From positions 186,001 to 250,000 of the forward strand of contig JAEUBA010000008.1 of NCBI GenBank assembly GCA_018257865.1: 64,000 bases of DNA, in the 5' to 3' direction. The notes below the pieces were generated by a model, which made no database searches, was not told the DNA's origin, and saw only the letters and a list, made by a program, of their open reading frames with translations. Both the position numbers and the translations under genes were made by a program. Positions within the stretch are counted from its first letter, which is position 1. The number at the start of each line of letters is the position of its first letter. Positions 58,298-64,000 of this stretch are shown here, in pieces. Source of the stretch: Stereocaulon alpinum. Lineage: Eukaryota > Ascomycota > Lecanoromycetes > Lecanorales > Stereocaulaceae.

Positions 58298-59120
58298 CTA
58301 TTTCCTATGCGGCCTTCGTCTTATCTCCCACCAAGAGTCGAAAGCAGCAATGCAAGCTAGACCGGGGATCAGTGCTCCCAATACTAGCCGTGTACTCTGA
58401 CTCAGATTGCCACTGTTGCCACTGTTGCCACCGCTGCCACTGTTGTCGCTGCTAGCGCTGTGTTGTGGAATAGGTATGCTCGAGACGGATGGTGATGAGG
58501 TAGTTGTTGATGAAGTAGGTGATGATGAGATAGGTGTTGATGAGCTAGATGTTGATACGTGCGCGGAGGTGGCTGTAGGGGGGGAGACGTCTAAGCATGT
58601 TGTTGCGATTGGAAAGGTTGAGACACCGTACCCGGCCGCGAGGTAGTACGAGCTCAAACCATCTACCGAACATGGAAGGGCATCATGGGTACGGTAGTCG
58701 ATGTCCTTGATACCTTCTTTATTGGTGCAGCAGGTCTGATTATTTGGATTCGCATAAATAGTACCATCGCTGTAGTAGGTTGTATTGAGGGTGTAGCTGA
58801 AATGGTCGTGGTTGCTAGTGTATCGCCCTGTCCAATCTTGGTTTCAGACTGTCAGTAAGTGCTAGTAGTAAAGGGCAGGATGGAAATATGGTTGGAAGAA
58901 CCGTATTTGAGTGGGCATCGAGCGTCAAGCCTGGTCCGATCAGTACAGCTCCCAATGATAATGAATCCCGTTTTGGATACGCAGTATAGATTCGTAGCAC
59001 ATGTCCAGCCTCCTCCGCACATGATGACACGTTGACGTTTGGATCGCAAGGGAAATCGATTGATGTAGTGCCGTCGTAATGGAAGCAAATCTGCAACTGC
59101 GCATCGCAGATCTGGATCAT
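58298..59120 (-). pseudogene. Cys/Ser-rich surface-protein gene, frameshifted
   Basis: The first frame reads ICFHYDGTTSIDFPCDPN then NVSSC. The continuation CGGGWTCATNLYCVSKTG, GSCTDRTRLDARCP lies one frame over, with the break at about 59019-59024, as if one base were lost in a Cys codon. A donor GTTCTT near 58907 and acceptor GGACAG near 58829 then join to NQTCCTNKEGIKDIDY, a Ser/Thr-rich stalk and a C-terminal hydrophobic segment (LVLGALIPGLACIAAF) before a basic tail. This is the layout of a fungal surface-protein group with a short Cys-rich ectodomain and one membrane helix. No signal peptide is visible ahead of MIQICDAQ, so the 5' end also seems lost or is in an unseen exon. Confidence 0.6.
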
Positions 59121-60377
59121 GGCTAACAGTATCCAAACTTAGCTACCGAGCATTACAGCAGTTTGTGAATGGGGAAAGGGGTTCATAAGGTCAGATTGCC
59201 ATGGCATTGACAACGAATCCGGGCTGGGACTAATTTTCACAGCCAGGTAGTATCGCAACGAGAAAAGATCAATGTTCGCATTCAAGGCTTAATACACAAC
59301 GGTAAGCACGACGAGTAAATCATACAGCAAAATTCTAGTACTCAGACGCCCTGCTGTAGAACCATGGTATTTAGAAGAAACTCGGCTTCCTCGGCGCAGC
59401 CCGAACTATCGAGTCGACAAGGCTGCATTGGCAGGCACGTGACCCAGGCCCGACGGCATGGATTATCAGCACCTAAGCGCTAAGCTTCCCAGATGGCAGT
59501 GCATCTGTATCGATGAAGGTGCTTTGGAACCTCTTTTGGTATCGAGGAAGCGGTTTTCGAAAAGTCCAGGCCTCCAGGTGTCTTGCGCCAAGCTGGAGTG
59601 GTAGAGTTTGGCATAAGTGTGAGGTTGCGAAATCGAGGTGACTAAGAACTCCGACATCCTCTACATCATGCATTTCCATCGACTATGAGGCTTCCAATGA
59701 GATGAGTGACTTAGCACTTGCTTTAGAAAGACTCAGCCCCAAACTGTTAATCCCCCCAGGTTATCGACAACTTGGGGACGGCTGCTGAAACGACGGAGGT
59801 GTACATAGATCATCAGGGGACATCCGCTCCAGACCTGCCCAAGTGAGCCGTGCTACAATATCGCCATTAGGCAATGCAAAATAGTATGCATGTTCCACAC
59901 ATCTACGCAACTCGCCACCCGGTTTTTGACAAAAGGAACATTTCTGTAGTCTTGCCATTCGAAACAATGATATTCCGATCTCCTATCCACATGATGAAGG
60001 CTGTGTGGTATTTATGACTACCCCACCCCCTGTTTACCCATTCCATCTAGACCATGCTCTATTCAAGCTTCGATTGGTCGCCGCTGCCGGAATACTGTGA
60101 CATAAAGTAAGCACTGCAAGGGAGGATGCGGTCTACCGTGATGGGCTTAGACTGCGCGGTCATTGTCCGTCATCGAAGTGGATGAGCTGGATAGGCTCTA
60201 GAGGCTCCTGGTGTCGGATTGTAGACGATTAGGGGGTGTAAAGGGCGCTAGACGGAATCCGCGATCTCGTTAGAACTAGCGTAGAGATGAATTGATAGGG
60301 CTGACTAGAGAAACAATAACCGCAAGCTCAAGGACAGCTCAGAACATCTTTGTAAAAGTTCATTGATCGATTCCGAG
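59121..60377. other. 1.3-kb spacer, right border of the accessory island
   Basis: A minus-strand frame of 68 codons (59761-59967) contains KCSFCQKPGGELRRC, a possible metal-binding motif, but has no known relatives I can name and no supporting context. The right end is the promoter of the uL10m gene. Confidence 0.4.
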
Positions 60378-61467
60378 ATGGTAAGTAATCCGGAGAACGT
60401 CTGGCACCTGAAGCTCAGCACCTATCTAGGCCTCTCACTGCGCGATATTCCCCCGCCTTCGCCTCTGCACAAGATGTTTACATCAACTCCAAACCAAACC
60501 ATCCTACTACAAGTACCTCTCGACAGCCGCAGCAACAACCCCAGCACCACCAATGCACCAACTAACCTCCTCCCCAACGCCCCTCGCCCGCTTTCCTCCA
60601 ACCCAACCACCCTCCCATAAGCCCCCCGAATTCCGCAAATCCCAACTCCACCGCCAATACACCTCCCTCCTACGCTCCAGCCCCGTCCTCCTCCTCTTCC
60701 AGCACAACAATCTAAAGGCAAGCGAATGGATATCAGTACGGCGAGAGCTCCGCCTCGCCCTCCAAAAGACCGACCAAGCGCTCTCCACCGATTTCGCATC
60801 AGCAATAAGACTGCAAGCAATCCAAGCAGGAATTTTCGAATCAGCCCTACTGGTCGCTGACCACTACAACCCCTCTCAGCACGCCCATCCAGGAGCATCG
60901 CCACCGCATCCCACAGACCCATCGACGCAGTCTTCAGCGCAGATAGCAAACCACACCCCCAACCCTTCTGACCCGACCTTAACGCACTCTCTCTCAACCC
61001 ACGCCTATATCTCCGTCGCCCCGCACAAGAGATCCCATCCCCTCCGCGCCCTCCTCTCTGGCCCCTTGGCAGTCTTATCCTTCCCGACCGTCTCGCCCCA
61101 ACACATGCGCGCCGCGCTCTCGATCCTCAGTCCAAAAGCGCCTACATTCGCTGCGCCATTGAGACGAACGAATCCAGGATATCATGATGCGATTACGCAG
61201 GCTGGATTACAGAAGCTTATGGTTTTGGGGGCGAGGGTCGAGGGGAGGGTATTTGATATGGAGGGGGCAAGATGGGTTGGGGCTATTGAGGGGGGAATGG
61301 AAGGGTTGAGAGGACAGTTGGTTGGGATGTTGCAAGGGTTTGGAGCGGGGGTTACGGGGGCGTTGGAGAGTGCTGGGAGGAGTCTTTGGTTTACGGTTGA
61401 GGGGAGAAGGACGATGTTGGAGGAGGAGGAGAAGGGGGGAGATGGAGAGATGAATGAGGGTTCTTGA
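60378..61467 (+). CDS. mitochondrial ribosomal protein uL10m (MRPL11-like)
   Basis: Exons 60378-60380 (just ATG) and 60430-61467 give 346 aa. ATG is followed directly by donor GTAAGT. Of the early acceptors checked, the CTAG at 60429 keeps the frame, with a 49-nt intron. It yields MASHCAIFPRLRLCTRCLH, a basic, acid-free N-terminus as expected for a mitochondrial presequence. A start at 60553 would lack it. The family part includes RKSQLHRQYTSLLRSSPV, LLLFQHNNLKASEWISVRRE, SGPLAVLSFPTVSPQHM and GLQKLMVLGARVEGRVFD. A C-terminal Gly/Glu-rich extension follows. It forms the base of the stalk of the large mitochondrial subunit. Confidence 0.88.
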
Positions 61468-62037
61468 GATGGTGCTGTGTATATGTGTAAGGGTGGAGTA
61501 GATGCATAACCGGCCTCAGTATTATATAGAAGATGAGGGCGTTGCATGGGTATGTTCAGCAGCTGCGTTCTATGTTGAATTGGTGAACTGGGTCTGAAGA
61601 TGAGAAGACTCTATTGAGTGTACATAGATGAGCCATTAGAGCTATAGGCACTACGGCCATGAGCAAGCAATATATTGCCATGCAAAGATCCGCCTATGCC
61701 CAGCCGCCTGGGGGGGTCTTCCAAAACATAAGACACAACGCCTGACAATGTGCTTTCCAGCTCGCGTGAAGAGCAAGAGAATGAGTAGCAACGCCCAGCA
61801 ATGCCCTCTCCCACTCGCCAGGAGGAGAAACGCCATCCCATACACCGTATCGCAGGAAGCAGAACCAAGATGCTTACACACGCGTTAGCGACGCCATAGA
61901 TCTAACACCGGGGTATCTCTCGATCATGTCAATTCCCCCTCCTAAATGTTGTAGTACGTAGCTCATACAGGATTTTTCTCGCCGCCAAAACCCGTACTTT
62001 GGATTGGTCTCTGTAAGCCCCGGAACATGTTCGCTGC
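61468..62037. other. convergent intergenic region
   Basis: It lies between the uL10m gene and the sirtuin 3' end. Minus-strand frames at 61611-61881 have no family resemblance. Confidence 0.45.
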
Positions 62038-64000
62038 TCAATTCAGTAGCCCGACCATATCTTTTGGTGGCGTACCAGTGGGAGAGACTACTTCCTCACT
62101 CATCCGCTTCAGTCGTTGGTCATCGTATCCAGGAAGATTGGTCTGGATGGCTGGAAGAAGGACCTCAACTTTCTCGAGCTTGAGGATTGAGTTGTCGAGC
62201 TTTTGAGGACTTAGAGGTCCATTGCTTCGAGCTGAGTTAGGTGAAACAAGACCCATGGGCACAGGATCATCTTTCATACTCTCCCCAATTGCCTCTAGGA
62301 GTTTCCTTGCTTTCTCAGGACCTGTTGGTGATGGACGGTATTTGGAGGCCTGGGTAGGCGGATCTGTTTTAATCTTCTTTGGGGTGGAAGGAAGACCTTT
62401 AGTAATCTTGAAAGCTGTTTTGATACCACCCATGACTATGGTACCAGCATGCTTTAGGCTAATGGAGGTACCGGCCGCTCTCTTGTGAGGTTTTGACGCA
62501 CTTTTCGACTCTGTCTTCTTCGTTCCCACGGCGTTCTTCGAAGTGCTCTTGGACAGAGGCTTTTTCTCCCCATCTGAGAGTTTCAGCGGAGGAATAGAGT
62601 TTGGCAGCTTTGTCGCCTTCAAGTTGGGGCTTTCTGCTGGAGTTATCATGGCGGGAGTGTTGTTCTTTTTCGGCGTGGGGCTCTTCTTCTTTTCGACTAC
62701 CACTCTAAGCTCGCCGCCATTTTGCTTAGCCCGCTCGAACTCAGACTCTGTGCACTCCTTGTATTCCTTCCCTTCGTCGTCCCATCGGCGCATGTTGGCA
62801 CGCTCTGCTACCCTGTCACAATCGCCAGCGACGACCAGGTCCCAGCAGTCTTCGAAGTCTTTGCCGATTGGGGGTGGACCACGATTTATCCAGATTGCAA
62901 CTCCATCTCTCCTGCTTCTTACTACACCACACATTTCTCGGACAATTCGCTTGACCCCTGGAATCTCCATGCTGGTACCCACCACAATCACTGCGTCTGG
63001 TCGAGCTCTCAAGTCTGCTGCGACCACTGTCCCGATTGCCTCATCATCCGGGTTGTGCTCATTGTATAGTACCATCCTTGGACGCAGTCGTCCAATGCCG
63101 TGGCTTCGCTTCCCAGCATGCTCCGTACGTATCTCGTCTTTCTCCATGCAGACCGTGCATGAAGGTGGTACTGGGCCATTGAACAGTGTTGCGTCGAAGT
63201 CTTTCATGTTATTGCACTTCGAGCACACCATTTTCTTCAAACTTCCATGTAGCTGAATTGTCTGCGGCCAAGGTCCTTTGGTGCTCAGCGGGACACTTGT
63301 TGCCAGAGGGGGAATGGAAGTGTCTAAACCGTCGACGTTCTGGGTGTACAGGCGCATGAGGCGACCCTCGCTTGCAAGTGTGGCTAGCATCTGATGGAAT
63401 GGAGTAGCTTCAGCGTCGTTAACGAGGTCTGATAACGTGCGAACCATGTCGTGGAATGAAGAGGTAGATTCATCCGTTTGATACACAGAAGCGTCAAACA
63501 AATGCTTGCCTGAGGCTTTGAGCTTGTTGTCACTTCTGAGAGTATTGAACAGGCCATTCGAAGAGCGGAAATCAGGAACTGTGCATTCATTAGCTGCTGC
63601 AATCTGCATTGCAGGGTTTTTGGTATTACTCACTCCCAGCAGATGTAGATATCCCAGCCCCGGCGATGACGACAATTTTCCGCCTTTTGCGTAGACTTTT
63701 GAGTAGCAAGTCTAATTGTGGGGTTTGATCGATTTGTGGATGTGATGGGGGCGATCGCAGATCCAGATGTACCGTTGTCCTTGGTTTCGCCTCCACGCTC
63801 TTCCTCTTCTTCGCTGGAGGTACATCGTCGGAGTCTCGAGAGCGTTTTTTGGATCCTTGCTCACTACTTGAAGCGCAGGCGCTGTGGTCTTGCGATGATT
63901 GTGGTGATGGGTAGCTGAGGGCTGGTAGGAAGCAAGGTGGAGGCGACACAGAAGACCTTGCGGAGCTGAGCCCAGAGGAGATCTCAGTCAAGCTACTGTC
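62038..64000 (-). CDS. Sir2-family NAD-dependent deacetylase, Hst3/Hst4 type, 5' end outside the window
   Basis: Exons from beyond 64000 to 63634, and 63578-62038, give at least 635 residues. No ATG occurs in the open part up to the edge, so the start lies outside. The N-terminus is Ser/Pro-rich with a basic cluster (PPAKKRKSVE). The splice forms GAGISTSAGIPDFRSSNGLF. Further sirtuin landmarks are LYTQNVDGLD, QLHGSLKKMVC (catalytic His), a Cys4 zinc site (CSKCNN and CTVCMEK), LYNEHNPDDEA and VVGTSMEIPGVK. The 240-residue C-terminal tail is Lys/Ser/Pro-rich. The Hst3/4 class removes acetyl from histone H3 Lys56 after S phase. Class assignment is from overall resemblance. Confidence 0.9.

Noticed and set aside
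52074..59120. Secondary-metabolite cluster around the P450
   Set aside because: No backbone synthase, transporter or cluster regulator is present. The neighbours are a HET gene and a surface-protein relic, and all are broken.
61182..61547. 121-codon minus-strand frame over the uL10m 3' end
   Set aside because: Antisense shadow of a Gly/Glu-rich coding stretch, with Pro/Ser-rich composition and no family.
1..64000. CRISPR arrays, bacterial operons or phage elements
   Set aside because: The sequence is a spliceosomal-intron-bearing fungal genome. No regularly spaced repeats of that type were seen.

Overview
The window is nuclear DNA of a filamentous ascomycete (Pezizomycotina; Dothideomycetes is my best guess, from gene content only). 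The signs are compact genes with GT-AG introns of mostly about 45-110 bases, eukaryotic housekeeping genes, a HET-domain gene and NDR kinase, Tim54, Nar1 and SFT2 orthologues. All exon boundaries were placed by hand from splice sites, reading phase and family knowledge. There are no transcript data behind them.

Layout. 0.8-16 kb: a conserved fungal protein, SFT2, a bHLH regulator behind a 2.9-kb divergent promoter/leader, an aldo-keto reductase and a Ser/Ala-rich putative GPI-anchored protein. 14.2-17.4 kb: three tandem related C2H2 zinc-finger loci, the third decayed. 17.8-18.3 kb: a fold-back, MITE-like element with perfect 19-bp terminal inverted repeats. 18.5-32 kb: a CDF cation transporter, the NatA subunit Nat1/Naa15, Cid2, an Fpg-type DNA glycosylase, an ankyrin-repeat relic, a 2-hydroxyacid dehydrogenase and Nar1. 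32.5-45 kb: a proline-rich secreted repeat protein, a SUZ-domain protein, an unknown conserved protein, SF3A2, tubulin cofactor E, a Cot1/Cbk1-type NDR kinase and Tim54. 45-51.4 kb: an F-box-like protein, a one-pass membrane protein, a small secreted protein, a PI-PLC X protein and RNA polymerase subunit Rpb12. 51.4-60.3 kb: a gene-poor accessory island with three broken genes (P450, HET, Cys/Ser-rich surface protein). 60.3-64 kb: mitochondrial ribosomal protein uL10m and an Hst3/Hst4-type sirtuin that runs off the right edge.

Most genes act independently in housekeeping: secretory traffic, N-terminal acetylation, Fe-S assembly, base-excision repair, splicing, tubulin folding, mitochondrial import and translation, transcription, and chromatin. 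The variable parts are the zinc-finger array with its neighbouring fold-back element, the repeat-rich secreted protein at 32.5 kb, and the 51-60 kb island. In that island, two genes have a single in-frame TAA at a site where the family has (HET) or probably has (P450) glutamine. That is what C-to-T mutation of CAA, as in repeat-induced point mutation, would give.

I did not find a clearly new multi-gene system. The strongest leads are the zinc-finger array, the fold-back element, the decaying island, and an unusual set of very short first coding exons, one being only the ATG of uL10m.
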